From positions 1 through 64,000 of the forward strand of contig RDOG01000010.1 of assembly GCA_011365055.1 (NCBI GenBank): 64,000 nucleotides of DNA, read 5' to 3'. The notes below the pieces were generated by a model. The model searched no databases and was not told where the DNA came from. It worked only from the letters and a program-made list of their open reading frames with translations. Every line of letters starts with the position of its first letter. The first letter of the stretch is position 1. Of this stretch, positions 26,431-35,095 are shown one piece after another. Source of the stretch: Promethearchaeota archaeon (GTDB taxonomy: Archaea > Asgardarchaeota > Lokiarchaeia > Helarchaeales > RDOG01). Both the position numbers and the translations under genes were made by a program.

Positions 26431-27870
26431 TTGGTTGATCTTGATCCTTTATTTTATCCTCGAGGTGTTGCAATAATAGGCGTGTCAGACAATCCTATTA
26501 AAGGTGCAACAGCTCATTTATACGCTTTAAAGAAAGTAAATTATCAAGGACCAATATATTGCATAAGCAAAACAAGAAAAGAAGTAATGTTCGGAGAAAA
26601 AACGTTTCCATCCATCCTCGATGTTCCCGATCCGATTGATTATGTAATTATTGGTGTGCCAAATGAAAGTGTACCTAAAGTTCTTAATGAATGCAGTCAG
26701 AAAGGAGTCAAATTCTGCACGATCTTTACAGCAGGATTCTCCGAGCTAGGGACTGAGGAAGGTATTAAGTTGGAACGAGCCATGCTGGATAATGTAACTA
26801 ATGGTTTGAGACTAATAGGACCTAATTGTCTTGGACCCTATTGTCAAGAGAGTCGTCTTACCAATACTGAAATTATGGAAATCATCCAATCGGGGGAAGT
26901 AGCGTTTTTATCTCAGTCCGGGGGTCATACAGGTTCATTTTTTCAAATTGGGGAACATAGAGGATTTCCATTTAATAAAGTAGTCAGTATTGGAAACCAA
27001 ATTGACCTCACTATCCAGGATTTTATCGAATATTTTTCAAAAGATGAAAAAATAAAGGTCATCTCAATTTATCTTGAAAAAATTAAGAAATTAAATGAAT
27101 TTCGTCGAATAATCGAAACTGTATCTAGGAAAAAACCTCTTATATTTTGGAAAGGTGGTCGTACTAAAGCCGGAATCAAAGCCGCAGCATCTCATACGGG
27201 CGCTATTAGTTCATCTTACGATATCTTTAAATCTGCAATCAATCAGATGGGTGGTATTATCGCAGAATCTATTGAGGAATTAGCGGATTTAACACTGGGA
27301 TCTCTTTATTTATCTAAAAAACATCTTGGAAATAACATCGGGATCGTCGTTCCTGGAGGGGGCAGTGCAGTAGAAATGACTGATGAAGCTGCTAAATACG
27401 GTTTCAAGTTACCCGAATTATCTCAACGAACTCAAGATAACATACAATCTTTTATTCAAAAGATTAATACAAATGTAAAAAATCCAATAGATATGGGGGT
27501 ACTTGGGTGGATTCCTATAAATTATGGTAAAACAATCGCATTCATGGCAGAAGACCCAAATATTGATATCATAACATTTTATTTTATGATCGAAAGGCTT
27601 CCCAAATTTATTGAACGTATGCAAGATAAACACTTAACACTGTCATTTATCAGAGCTATAAAAAAAGCAACAAAAAATTCTGATAAACCTTTTATATGCA
27701 TTCTTCCAAATTTCGTGGTGACTATTCCTGAAGATATTGTTTATCGTAAAGAATTTACTGAAGGTTTAATTTCTATAGGAATTCCTTATTTTTCATCAAT
27801 GGAACGAGCCATGAATGTTGTTTCTAAGTTGAGAAAATATCAAGATTATGTAAAAATTCAAAAAAAATAA
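26431..27870 (+). CDS. ADP-forming acyl-CoA synthetase alpha-type protein, copy 2
   Basis: A 479-residue TTG-started paralogue of the upstream gene: A-I-I-G-V-S-D-N-P-I-K-G (CoA-binding loop), R-L-I-G-P-N-C-L-G-P-Y, A-F-L-S-Q-S-G-G-H-T-G and the active-site His in A-A-S-H-T-G-A-I near residue 252. It has the same domain order and also lacks the ATP-grasp partner. The two copies differ substantially, so the duplication is old. In ADP-forming synthetases the phosphohistidine passes phosphate between acyl-CoA and ADP, with energy conservation from acyl-CoA. Without the beta subunit nearby, activity must depend on a gene elsewhere. Confidence 0.85.
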   Translation: MVDLDPLFYPRGVAIIGVSDNPIKGATAHLYALKKVNYQGPIYCISKTRKEVMFGEKTFPSILDVPDPIDYVIIGVPNESVPKVLNECSQKGVKFCTIFTAGFSELGTEEGIKLERAMLDNVTNGLRLIGPNCLGPYCQESRLTNTEIMEIIQSGEVAFLSQSGGHTGSFFQIGEHRGFPFNKVVSIGNQIDLTIQDFIEYFSKDEKIKVISIYLEKIKKLNEFRRIIETVSRKKPLIFWKGGRTKAGIKAAASHTGAISSSYDIFKSAINQMGGIIAESIEELADLTLGSLYLSKKHLGNNIGIVVPGGGSAVEMTDEAAKYGFKLPELSQRTQDNIQSFIQKINTNVKNPIDMGVLGWIPINYGKTIAFMAEDPNIDIITFYFMIERLPKFIERMQDKHLTLSFIRAIKKATKNSDKPFICILPNFVVTIPEDIVYRKEFTEGLISIGIPYFSSMERAMNVVSKLRKYQDYVKIQKK

Positions 27871-27890
27871 AAAAAATAATTTTTGCTTTT

Positions 27891-28436
27891 TTAACGCCTT
27901 TTACTGGCAATCGCTGCTATAAATGCCCAAACTATTGCAAGTATTAACAGAATCCATTTTATAAGAGCAAAAACGGAATGAATAACTGCCCATATATCTG
28001 GAAATCCAAGTGGATCAGTTATGGTCAACAAGATAAACGCGTTTTCTACAGCATCGCAACTTGGTGCTATGATCCCAAATAAACTTATGATATAACTTGA
28101 CTTTCTCCAATTCGAATTACTATCGAATTTTCGTCCAATAAATAGAGCTAAATTAAAGATCAAGAGACCATAAACTACCATGAAAAAATAATCTGCACTT
28201 TGCGCTATTGTATAAAAAAAAACACCATTTGGAGTTGCTACAATGAATGCATAGAGACTTTTTAATATTGGTCCTGAGAAACACAACTGACTTGACATTG
28301 TTGCCGTTGAAGGAAATCCTGAAAGAAAGAAAAACGGGCTCATAATTAAGTATGAAACAGGAAATAAAATAATAGCTATTATGGTTAATTTTTTTATTAT
28401 ATTATCTGATGGCCAATCTTCTAATTTATCAAACAA
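27891..28436 (-). CDS. Polytopic membrane protein (about five TM segments)
   Basis: A 181-residue protein with hydrophobic segments at about residues 16-40, 52-72, 78-100, 115-135 and 150-175, ending in a basic tail. It resembles small integral-membrane DUF families in general layout (an S-C-D-A-V-E-N motif between helices) but I cannot assign one. It is convergent with the CoA-synthetase pair and not in an obvious operon. Confidence 0.6.
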   Translation of the reverse strand: MFDKLEDWPSDNIIKKLTIIAIILFPVSYLIMSPFFFLSGFPSTATMSSQLCFSGPILKSLYAFIVATPNGVFFYTIAQSADYFFMVVYGLLIFNLALFIGRKFDSNSNWRKSSYIISLFGIIAPSCDAVENAFILLTITDPLGFPDIWAVIHSVFALIKWILLILAIVWAFIAAIASKRR

Positions 28437-28499
28437 TTCTTTTACACCTCAATTCGTGTAAATATTTTTCATTACAAAAATAAATATTTGATTGAATAT

Positions 28500-28600
28500 G
28501 CGGTGTACAGGTGCCGCGCAAGATTTAGTAACAGTAGCTCTAAAAGCATCTAACTACTCTTTCTTCGCCACGGCGCCGCGCCCGCAACCCACAACCTTTT
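28500..28600. ncRNA. GC-rich island, putative structured RNA (class unknown)
   Basis: Inside a 400-base gene-free, AT-rich spacer (28437-28836), roughly 100 bases are sharply GC-rich. GGTGCCG (28510-28516) can pair over seven positions with CGGCGCC (28571-28577), enclosing a second hairpin AGTAG...CTACT. Local GC islands of this kind in AT-rich archaea often mark structural RNAs. There is no tRNA-like T-loop and no long open frame. The strand is not determined. The rest of the spacer shows only AT-rich sequence with T-runs and TATA-like stretches. Confidence 0.45.
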
Positions 28601-28836
28601 TATGATAAACACTGTTTTTGATTTTAAATTTTTTATAAAATATAAGATCGATAATCTTTTGTCCAAAAAATGATTAAATTTTCTATTTTACACGATATTT
28701 AAAAATGGTATGTTCCTTTACTTAAAAATTAGAGGGTATATTCTCAAATAAAAGTACCAAAAAATAATTATATTTTTTTTCCTTATGTTTTTCAAACCAA
28801 ATAGGCTTTTTAAGTAAATATTTTGGGGGATTTTAA

Positions 28837-29514
28837 TTGAATGTACCATTTCAACTTATTGATGATGATGAAAAAATTGAGTGGTTGGGAAAAGCAGAAC
28901 ATTTTGTAAGCAAAAAAAGATTCAAATTTTTTCTCCTTATAGCTATTTTTTCTATAATTATTATCGACATCATAATCACCTCTATTTTTCCTTTTATTAT
29001 GAATTCTGTTTTTTTTTTATCAATTTTGATTTTTATTATGTGTTCTAATCTAATTTTCTTTTTTCTCATCTCTCATTTGAATCGAGTTAAAAAAATTGAT
29101 GAAGATATTTTTTATTATATCTCAAAAAAAAGGATTTACATTTACTCTCCTTACATGCGATATTTTGTTAAATCTTTGTATTATGATTGTGTGGAAAAGG
29201 AGTTTTATAACTACGTTAATGATTCTGATTGTGATCTATCTTTACCAGAATTTGATATCCATGAAGATATGGCAACAATTGAAATAAAAAAAATAAAACA
29301 AATAGAAATTAAAAACTTTGGGAAGTATTATGATATTTACATGTATTATTTTGATGAAAATTATACTATGGTTTTGAGATTCAAACTAACTGCCGTGAAA
29401 GATCCTTCTCAATTAATATATTTTCTTATTAACTCTCTTAATTATGATCGAATTTGTGAAAACGTAAAAATAGAGACTTATATAAAACTCGAAGAAGTCT
29501 GGGGGCAAAATTAA
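28837..29514 (+). CDS. Membrane protein with two TM helices and soluble C-terminal domain
   Basis: A 225-residue TTG-started protein with GGGGGA ten bases upstream. Two adjacent hydrophobic segments lie at about residues 31-53 and 58-78. The rest alternates short beta strands (Y-Y-I-S-K-K-R-I-Y-I-Y-S-P, I-E-I-K-K-I-K-Q-I-E-I-K-N-F-G-K-Y-Y-D-I-Y-M-Y-Y), the layout of bacterial-PH-like membrane proteins. It is followed directly by another membrane-protein gene (TTG start abutting the stop), so they form an operon. The function is unknown. Confidence 0.6.
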   Translation: MNVPFQLIDDDEKIEWLGKAEHFVSKKRFKFFLLIAIFSIIIIDIIITSIFPFIMNSVFFLSILIFIMCSNLIFFFLISHLNRVKKIDEDIFYYISKKRIYIYSPYMRYFVKSLYYDCVEKEFYNYVNDSDCDLSLPEFDIHEDMATIEIKKIKQIEIKNFGKYYDIYMYYFDENYTMVLRFKLTAVKDPSQLIYFLINSLNYDRICENVKIETYIKLEEVWGQN

Positions 29515-30039
29515 TTGTTAGAAAATAATCTTAAGCAAGTGAATACCAGGAGGAATAAAAAATCTCTGAAATATATTCTTATAAAAACATGGCCAGAACG
29601 CGTGATTCATAAACCTTTATTAAATATTGACGTTAAAAAAACTCCAATTATTCCAAAACCATCTCGAGATTTACTTTTTTGCATTCTATTTGGATTGATG
29701 GGTTTTATTATTGCTGGTGGATTGTACAATCTAGTCATAAATCCGCCTTATGTAATGTATGAGAATAATAATGGTTATATCATACCAATCTTTTTTTGGG
29801 AGGATCTTCATGAACAGTTTGTTTTAGAAGGTATCGGGTTTAGCTTGGTTATTATGATCGGATTTATTGGTACGTATTTCATTTATTATTCATCAAAGAG
29901 TTTCTATAGGGCAAATCATGCACAAAAAATATTATTAATAGGTATTATTCTATTAATTATTTCCTTTATTCTTGCAGACCTTATGATTGCGCAGAAACTT
30001 AATGAGGGAGTTTATTTTTATGATCCACAAATTTTTTAA
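29515..30039 (+). CDS. Membrane protein with about three TM segments
   Basis: A 174-residue protein that begins with TTG immediately after the stop of the previous gene; GGGGGC precedes it. The N-terminal 55 residues are basic and soluble. Hydrophobic segments lie at about residues 58-80, 108-130 and 140-162. There is no recognised domain. Tight linkage to the preceding membrane protein suggests a shared complex. Confidence 0.55.
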   Translation: MLENNLKQVNTRRNKKSLKYILIKTWPERVIHKPLLNIDVKKTPIIPKPSRDLLFCILFGLMGFIIAGGLYNLVINPPYVMYENNNGYIIPIFFWEDLHEQFVLEGIGFSLVIMIGFIGTYFIYYSSKSFYRANHAQKILLIGIILLIISFILADLMIAQKLNEGVYFYDPQIF

Positions 30040-30045
30040 TTATTT

Positions 30046-31176
30046 CTATTCATCTTCAAAGCGCATGTTACAATCTCCTCTCCTGCCAAACAAGACGTAA
30101 TTTGCTACAATGGGGATCACGAATTCGTAATATCGTAAAGCTCTCATTAATTGAGGTGGAGCAAGATAAATGAATCTTAATCTGACGCGATTCGCCATTG
30201 CTTGCGTTTCTGACAAGTCCCATTTTCTAATTTTGTTCAATATAGAATCGGGGATGGTTGCTGAACCTTTTAAAAGAGGTGCATTTGAATTCCAGATCTT
30301 CAATTTTTCATTTAGAACTAAATGCATGATACGTTCATATCGAACATTAAGTACTTCGGCTGCTATTTTATCAACTGCTAAAAAGTCATTTCCAATAATC
30401 AAATGATTAAATCTAGTTGGCCGGCAGAAATGTGGACCCAAATTAGCACAAATACATTTTCCACCTAAAATATTTATTTCTGGATTATAAACACGTGCGC
30501 ACCCTGCAATTACATGATCTAACGAATTTTTAGCAGTATATTTATGAAATCGTGTTTTTGCTTCATCTGAAATTGCACCATAGAGATTCTTGCTAGCACC
30601 TGTTATAATACATTCCCAGTGCCTCTTTAAAGGTGCAAAATTAATAATTTTCATGTTCGGATGGAGCAAATGTCTGGATAGTAGAACTGGATAATTTACT
30701 CCTTTAAAATAAAAATATAATTTTGGTGTATAGGATAATGAAAGAAATTTTACTTTTTTTAAATTGCAAAGCTTTTCATATCCCCTCTTTTTTAAAAGTC
30801 GTTTATCAACTACATGTCCCCAATTATTTGCTTCTGCTAAATATATCTGCGAACTATCCATAAAATCTAATAAATAATCTATCAATCCCTCAACTCCTTT
30901 TAATGGTGTTTGTGAAGCAATGACCTGTGGGAATCCCCCACATAAATTTACTTTAATAGCGACTCGGTTTGTTGATTTAATCATATTTTTTAATTTAATT
31001 TTATTCATGGCTTCTTTGATTGATTCTTCTATGGATGTTTCCAATGCATGAATATAAGCAAATGATTTACGAGGGTTTGTGGCTACTTTTTTTTCATAAC
31101 CAAAATATTTGTCACCATCTCTTCTGACTTCATAATTCCACCCTGTGTAAATGATATCCCCATGTTTTTGTTTCAT
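30046..31176 (-). CDS. DUF362-domain protein
   Basis: A 376-residue protein. The pattern V-A-I-K-V-N-L-C-G-G near residue 72, I-Y-L-A-E-A-N-N-W-G near 110, I-I-N-F-A-P-L-K-R-H-W near 175 and L-I-I-G-N-D-F-L-A-V-D near 255 fits the DUF362 family (cysteine- and Asp-containing, often near ferredoxins). The C-terminal [4Fe-4S] part that some members have is absent. The family has no settled biochemical role. The gene is convergent with the membrane-protein pair and stands alone. Confidence 0.7.
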   Translation of the reverse strand: MKQKHGDIIYTGWNYEVRRDGDKYFGYEKKVATNPRKSFAYIHALETSIEESIKEAMNKIKLKNMIKSTNRVAIKVNLCGGFPQVIASQTPLKGVEGLIDYLLDFMDSSQIYLAEANNWGHVVDKRLLKKRGYEKLCNLKKVKFLSLSYTPKLYFYFKGVNYPVLLSRHLLHPNMKIINFAPLKRHWECIITGASKNLYGAISDEAKTRFHKYTAKNSLDHVIAGCARVYNPEINILGGKCICANLGPHFCRPTRFNHLIIGNDFLAVDKIAAEVLNVRYERIMHLVLNEKLKIWNSNAPLLKGSATIPDSILNKIRKWDLSETQAMANRVRLRFIYLAPPQLMRALRYYEFVIPIVANYVLFGRRGDCNMRFEDE

Positions 31177-31384
31177 TAATCACCCAACTCAGAAAATAAA
31201 TCATAATTGACATGCAGAGATCTATAAATTTATTAGAAGGAAGGTCCTTCTATTAAATCTAATACTCTATAGATTAAAAATGATTGGGAAATCCCTTTAT
31301 TAAGAAAACGAAATCTTCATAATAGGGCGTAAATTCAACAATTCCTTTGAAAATGATCTGATATGAAAATTCTGAAGGCTTAAA

Positions 31385-32146
31385 ATGACGTTACCAAAAA
31401 TATTTTCTACGTTTGAATATGAAATTGAAAATCCTTTTGGAGATACATTTGAAATTATCAAAGATTCAATTCAACAGCTGTATGTAGGAAAAAAAATCAA
31501 AACCAAAGAAGATAAATGGGCTAAATATTTCAAAGCTGAAACATCTGGAAGCAATCCGATATTTTTTATCGTGGAATGTTTTAAAGACGGTGATGGTACT
31601 TATTTACGGATGAAAATAGGAAGTTTTCCTCAAACTGACGAAGAAGGGAATGTACTTACTCAAAATTATCATTATGAAGTGCTTAATAGAATACTTAACT
31701 TGATTTCCTCAAAACTTCGAATAATACATAATAAAAAAATTTTAACGTGTCCAATTTGTGGAAAGAAAAAAGCTGAAGATGCGAGATTTTGTAATGAATG
31801 TTCAGATCAATATTGGTCTAGTGCACTTGATGAGACTTCTCAGTATATTGAATCTTTTTTAGTGGAAAATGTTTTCGAATCGAAGGCTAAATTAAGGGCT
31901 AAAATCGAACAAGGTGTCGATGAAACCGTCGTAATTGGGAAATTAGATGAAGAACTGTTAGACGAATCCTCTGATTTGGATCAAAATATGGATGACTTAC
32001 CAAAAACAGAACTCACTGATGAAATAATTAATTGTCCAAAATGTGGGGCCTATATTGATGAAAAATTTCAACTTTTATTCTTAAAAGGTTATGATATCCA
32101 TTGTAAATGGTGTAATTTCCTGATTAAAAAAAAATACAATAAATAA
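31385..32146 (+). CDS. Protein with two zinc ribbons
   Basis: A 253-residue protein. An N-terminal alpha/beta region at 1-115 begins F-S-T-F-E-Y-E-I-E-N-P-F-G-D. A zinc ribbon follows at about 119-140 (C-P-I-C-G and C-N-E-C). An acidic helical linker leads to a second ribbon at about 218-247 (C-P-K-C-G and C-K-W-C). GAAGGC precedes the ATG. Paired ribbons on a soluble scaffold are common in archaeal regulators and adaptors. The function is unknown. Confidence 0.55.
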   Translation: MTLPKIFSTFEYEIENPFGDTFEIIKDSIQQLYVGKKIKTKEDKWAKYFKAETSGSNPIFFIVECFKDGDGTYLRMKIGSFPQTDEEGNVLTQNYHYEVLNRILNLISSKLRIIHNKKILTCPICGKKKAEDARFCNECSDQYWSSALDETSQYIESFLVENVFESKAKLRAKIEQGVDETVVIGKLDEELLDESSDLDQNMDDLPKTELTDEIINCPKCGAYIDEKFQLLFLKGYDIHCKWCNFLIKKKYNK

Positions 32147-32377
32147 ATTTATTAAAAATCATATTTTTCAAAGCACTAATCGATCAATAAACAACCGCTA
32201 CATGAAATGTTTTTGAACATACAGATTTTATTGATATTACCTTTCGTTTTTTAATATCTTAAGTTCATCAATTAAGTATTGAATTTTCTTTATCTTCAGG
32301 TCTTTTTTTTGTATAGAAATATAATAAAATATTTCAGTTTTTAAATACATCTTCATATTATTCAATTATTCATTAAC

Positions 32378-33280
32378 GTGATAAGCTTGGATCAAAAGGA
32401 TTTGAAAATTCTTCGGCTTTTATTAAATGATGGGAGGCTTTCCTACGAAAAAATAGCAAAAAATGTTGACCTTACTCCTATTACTGTAAAAAATAGAATT
32501 ACTCAGTTGATTCATGATGAAATAATAACAGATTTCAAAATATTAGTAAATCCAAAGATTTTAAATTATTCTGTCTGTTATTCCTTGGCATATCTTAAAG
32601 GTGATCCAAATAAACACGCATTAATTGAACAACTAGGCGATAATAAAAACATAATGGGAGGACATGTAAATTTAGGAAATTACTTATCAATTATTCACAC
32701 CTTTAAAAATCATTCTGATTTACTTAATAATATTCAGTTTATTCGACTATTTGAAGAAATAGAGCGTCTAGATGACTTTATCTTGCTTTTTCCAGAAATG
32801 AATTTTCAAAATGTAAATATTTCCAAGAATGATTGGCTAATTATTAATGCTTTAAAAAATAATTGTAGAAAATCCGATGTGGAAGTTGCTGAAGAGTTAA
32901 ATATTACAGCAAAAACAGTAAAACACCGTTTAAAATACCTAAAAAATAATGGGATCATTATATTTATGGTTAATTTGGATACGAGCTCTGGAAATCTCCT
33001 TACTTATAATCCTATAATTAAATTCAAATCAATTACTAGTAAGGATTTAATCATAATCAATAAAATTGTGAATGATCCGTTTTATATCTGGCGTATTACT
33101 AATGAAGAAGCCATGATATATTCGATTTATATCAAACAATTACGAGATTTAGAAGAACAAATATTAAAAATAAAACAAATGGAGAACGTTATCGAAATAA
33201 TTAATCTCGTTCCGACTAAAATGTATTTTTTCAAAAGTTGGATTGACGATTTAATTGAAGATAAAGCTCAAATTGATTGA
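32378..33280 (+). CDS. Lrp/AsnC-type regulator with two winged-helix domains
   Basis: A 300-residue GTG-started protein. It begins with the classic AsnC-type HTH (L-D-Q-K-D-L-K-I-L-R-L-L-L-N-D-G-R-L-S-Y, then T-V-K-N-R-I, about residues 3-50). A second HTH at about 152-200 has N-D-W-L-I-I-N-A-L-K-N-N and T-V-K-H-R-L. Each is followed by an alpha/beta segment, so the chain looks like an internal duplication. It is probably a transcription regulator of metabolism; the targets are unknown. The 230-base upstream spacer holds no other gene and is AT-rich. Confidence 0.75.
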   Translation: MISLDQKDLKILRLLLNDGRLSYEKIAKNVDLTPITVKNRITQLIHDEIITDFKILVNPKILNYSVCYSLAYLKGDPNKHALIEQLGDNKNIMGGHVNLGNYLSIIHTFKNHSDLLNNIQFIRLFEEIERLDDFILLFPEMNFQNVNISKNDWLIINALKNNCRKSDVEVAEELNITAKTVKHRLKYLKNNGIIIFMVNLDTSSGNLLTYNPIIKFKSITSKDLIIINKIVNDPFYIWRITNEEAMIYSIYIKQLRDLEEQILKIKQMENVIEIINLVPTKMYFFKSWIDDLIEDKAQID

Positions 33281-33337
33281 TTTTTTATTCCATTCTAAGG
33301 TTGGATAATCCATCATGCGAAAAGGATTATAGTAACA

Positions 33338-33568
33338 ATGAACAAATATTTACTAGATATCAATCTAGTAGTGATGCAAATGGGATTAGATAAATTCATT
33401 TCTGAACATTATATTAATAAAAATATAGAAGTCTATATGATAACGAAAGATACTTTTTCAGGTAAAGTCATTGCGAATGCTGATGGCGTGCTTACATTAC
33501 AAACGGAACGAGATTTAACTTTTATTGATGTTACAAAAGTCGTTTGCTTATGGGAAAAGAAGAAATAA
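33338..33568 (+). CDS. LSm/Sm-like protein
   Basis: A 76-residue protein. Residues about 17-72 show the Sm fold strand order: L-D-K-F-I-S-E-H-Y (helix), I-E-V-Y-M-I-T-K-D-T-F-S-G-K-V-I-A-N-A-D-G-V-L-T-L-Q-T as alternating strands, and a final V-T-K-V-V-C-L-W strand. Sm-like proteins form rings that bind U-rich RNA. The motif is short, so the call is moderate. The start could also be the ATG 39 bases downstream, which would leave only the Sm core. Confidence 0.55.
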   Translation: MNKYLLDINLVVMQMGLDKFISEHYINKNIEVYMITKDTFSGKVIANADGVLTLQTERDLTFIDVTKVVCLWEKKK

Positions 33569-33702
33569 CATAAATCTTGTTTTTTTTTAATTTTTTTACA
33601 TTAGATTTTATGCATTATAAGAAAATTATTAGCAATATTTAAATTAAATGTAAATAAATCTATGTAAATAAAATAAATCACAAAAACTACTGAGGTTTTA
33701 AA

Positions 33703-34131
33703 TTGTCCGTTAAATTTAGAATAAGTTCGACAATTTATATTATTGATGTCATCATAACAATAATTACTTATGTTATTACTAACATCATGGTTCCTTTGTT
33801 AGGATTTTCTTCCATAGACACGTACATTGCAATGGCTATCATCATATTTTTAATATTTGGTGCCTTAATGTCGTTTGTAAATATTAAAGAGGGAAAAGTT
33901 GTAGAATATCAAACCTATACGCCATCTCAAGGGAGCCAATCTCATACCGGGATAACTCTTGGTGGTACTGGAACAGGAATTCTCTTGGGAATTATTGTTA
34001 TATTTTTATCAATTTTTTTTATAACCTCTGATGAAAACATGGCGCTTGCATGGATCCCAGTTCCATATATTTTCGTTGGTATAATTTCAATAATTGCAGG
34101 AATCCTTCATTATTTCGAAACTCATTCATAA
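33703..34131 (+). CDS. Small membrane protein with four TM segments
   Basis: A 142-residue TTG-started protein with TGAGG seven bases upstream. Hydrophobic segments lie at about residues 10-30, 40-60, 88-110 and 118-138, and a Gly/Thr-rich loop (T-L-G-G-T-G-T-G) precedes the third. There is no recognised family. It is the last gene before the tRNA array. Confidence 0.55.
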   Translation: MSVKFRISSTIYIIDVIITIITYVITNIMVPLLGFSSIDTYIAMAIIIFLIFGALMSFVNIKEGKVVEYQTYTPSQGSQSHTGITLGGTGTGILLGIIVIFLSIFFITSDENMALAWIPVPYIFVGIISIIAGILHYFETHS

Positions 34132-34492
34132 TTTTGTTATTTTTTTTGAATAATATTTTTATGTGTTTGGTTCATATCAGACCATTAGGTTTATATACAT
34201 ACCCCGTTAATAAAAAAAGAAAAGAATAGTATATTTACAAGTTAGGATGTGATTACTGAAATGCAACCCAATAAAAGAACGACATTTATCAAGCGATATT
34301 GTTCAAGTCGTTTCGCTAATTGCTTGTCTGAGGAAGGCATACCGCAATTAGCCTAAATTTATGGGTTCAATAGCAGTGTTTCAGTGATTGCAGTAATTTC
34401 CTAATATTTCGGTGATTCTAATTTTTATATTCAACATTTCTACAAAACTTAGAGAATTTCACATTTTTTCGGAAGAGTAGAGAAGTTTTCAG
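34132..34492. other. Gene-free leader of the tRNA array
   Basis: A 361-base spacer without open frames. It contains a TATA-like TTTATATAC at 34190-34198 and a second TATA-like ATTTTTATAT run around 34421-34430, about 65 bases before the first tRNA, a suitable place for the array promoter. A perfect 9-base inverted repeat lies between them (34315-34352). Confidence 0.5.
34315..34352. ncRNA. Perfect 9-bp hairpin upstream of tRNA array
   Basis: GCTAATTGC (34315-34323) and GCAATTAGC (34344-34352) are exact reverse complements around a 20-base loop. This could be part of a small RNA or a regulatory stem in the leader transcript. No family was recognised. Confidence 0.35.
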
Positions 34493-34650
34493 AGAGGGGT
34501 AGCCAAGCCTGGTTAACGGCGCTAGACTTAAAATCGTTTCGGATTAGTTAAGAGCGAGACTAAGATTGGTTAGGGCAAAACCCAAAGCTTTACTTGTAAG
34601 AAATCTAGTCCTCTGTGCGTCCGAGAGTTCAAATCTCTCCCCCTCTACCA
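34493..34650 (+). tRNA. tRNA-Leu(UAA), intron of about 70 nt
   Basis: Acceptor AGAGGGG/CCCCTCT with A73 and encoded CCA, T-loop TTCAAAT, long variable arm (type II). The anticodon loop CTTAAAA is split after position 37 by an intron at about 34533-34602. The anticodon stem CTAGA/TCTAG is perfect. Confidence 0.9.
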
Positions 34651-34667
34651 CCTTTTCCGAACATCTT

Positions 34668-34745
34668 GGGGTCATGGTGTAGCATGGTCTAGCATCCTTC
34701 GCTTGGGACGATGTGACTCTAGTTCAAATCTAGATGACCCCACCA
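34668..34745 (+). tRNA. tRNA-Pro(UGG)
   Basis: Acceptor GGGGTCA/TGACCCC, A73, encoded CCA, T-arm TCTAG/CTAGA. The anticodon loop is CTTGGGA. One T-T mismatch lies in the anticodon stem. No intron. Confidence 0.88.
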
Positions 34746-34756
34746 AATCAAATAAT

Positions 34757-34928
34757 GCAAGGGTATCCTAGCTTGGATAAGGAGCAAGACAATTTCTGAG
34801 ATGCGATCTCAACGATCTGGAATTCTATAACAGAATGCGAACAGTATTCGATCAGAATCCGAACGGAATCCTATTCAATACTTGGAGACATCTTGATATC
34901 GAGAGTTCAAATCTCTCCCCTTGCACCA
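34757..34928 (+). tRNA. tRNA, isotype unresolved, large insertion in anticodon loop
   Basis: Acceptor GCAAGGG/CCCTTGC, D-stem TCCT/AGGA, anticodon stem CAAGA (34785-34789)/TCTTG (34891-34895), T-arm GAGAG/CTCTC, A73 and encoded CCA are all intact. The 101 bases between the anticodon-stem halves do not give a U33 loop with any single intron, so two introns or an unusual splice site are likely. Arg or Met are candidates, since these isotypes are otherwise missing or single in the array. Confidence 0.75.
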
Positions 34929-34933
34929 CCATT

Positions 34934-35006
34934 TAGATAGGTGGTCTAATTGGTTAAGTAGGTGACTACAGATTACTTAACGACAGTTCAAGTCCATTCC
35001 TATCTA
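34934..35006 (+). tRNA. Degenerate tRNA-like sequence (possible pseudo-tRNA)
   Basis: Acceptor AGATAGG/CCTATCT pairs fully and a TTCAAGT T-loop is present, but the T-stem is mostly mismatched. The only anticodon-stem fold (GGTGA/TTACT) gives loop CTACAGA, that is anticodon ACA with A34. A competing perfect 8-bp hairpin, GTTAAGTA/TACTTAAC, spans the centre. It may be non-functional or an unusual tRNA. Confidence 0.45.
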
Positions 35007-35014
35007 TTAACTGT

Positions 35015-35089
35015 GGATCAGTAGTCCAGCCAGGTCAAGGCAGTCGGTTGCAATCCGAATGATCGAAGGTTCAAATCCTTCCTGATCCT
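35015..35089 (+). tRNA. tRNA-Cys(GCA)
   Basis: Acceptor GGATCAG/CTGATCC, discriminator U73 (canonical for Cys), anticodon loop TTGCAAT, T-arm GAAGG/CCTTC. No intron, and CCA is not encoded. Confidence 0.92.
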
Positions 35090-35095
35090 AAATAT

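Noticed and set aside
28510..28577. A CTCTAAA loop on an AGTAG/CTACT stem, resembling the CUA loop of tRNA-Pyl, inside the GC-rich island
   Set aside because: No T-arm or D-arm with conserved GG/TTC sequences is present and the loop does not close at seven bases, so it is not a tRNA.
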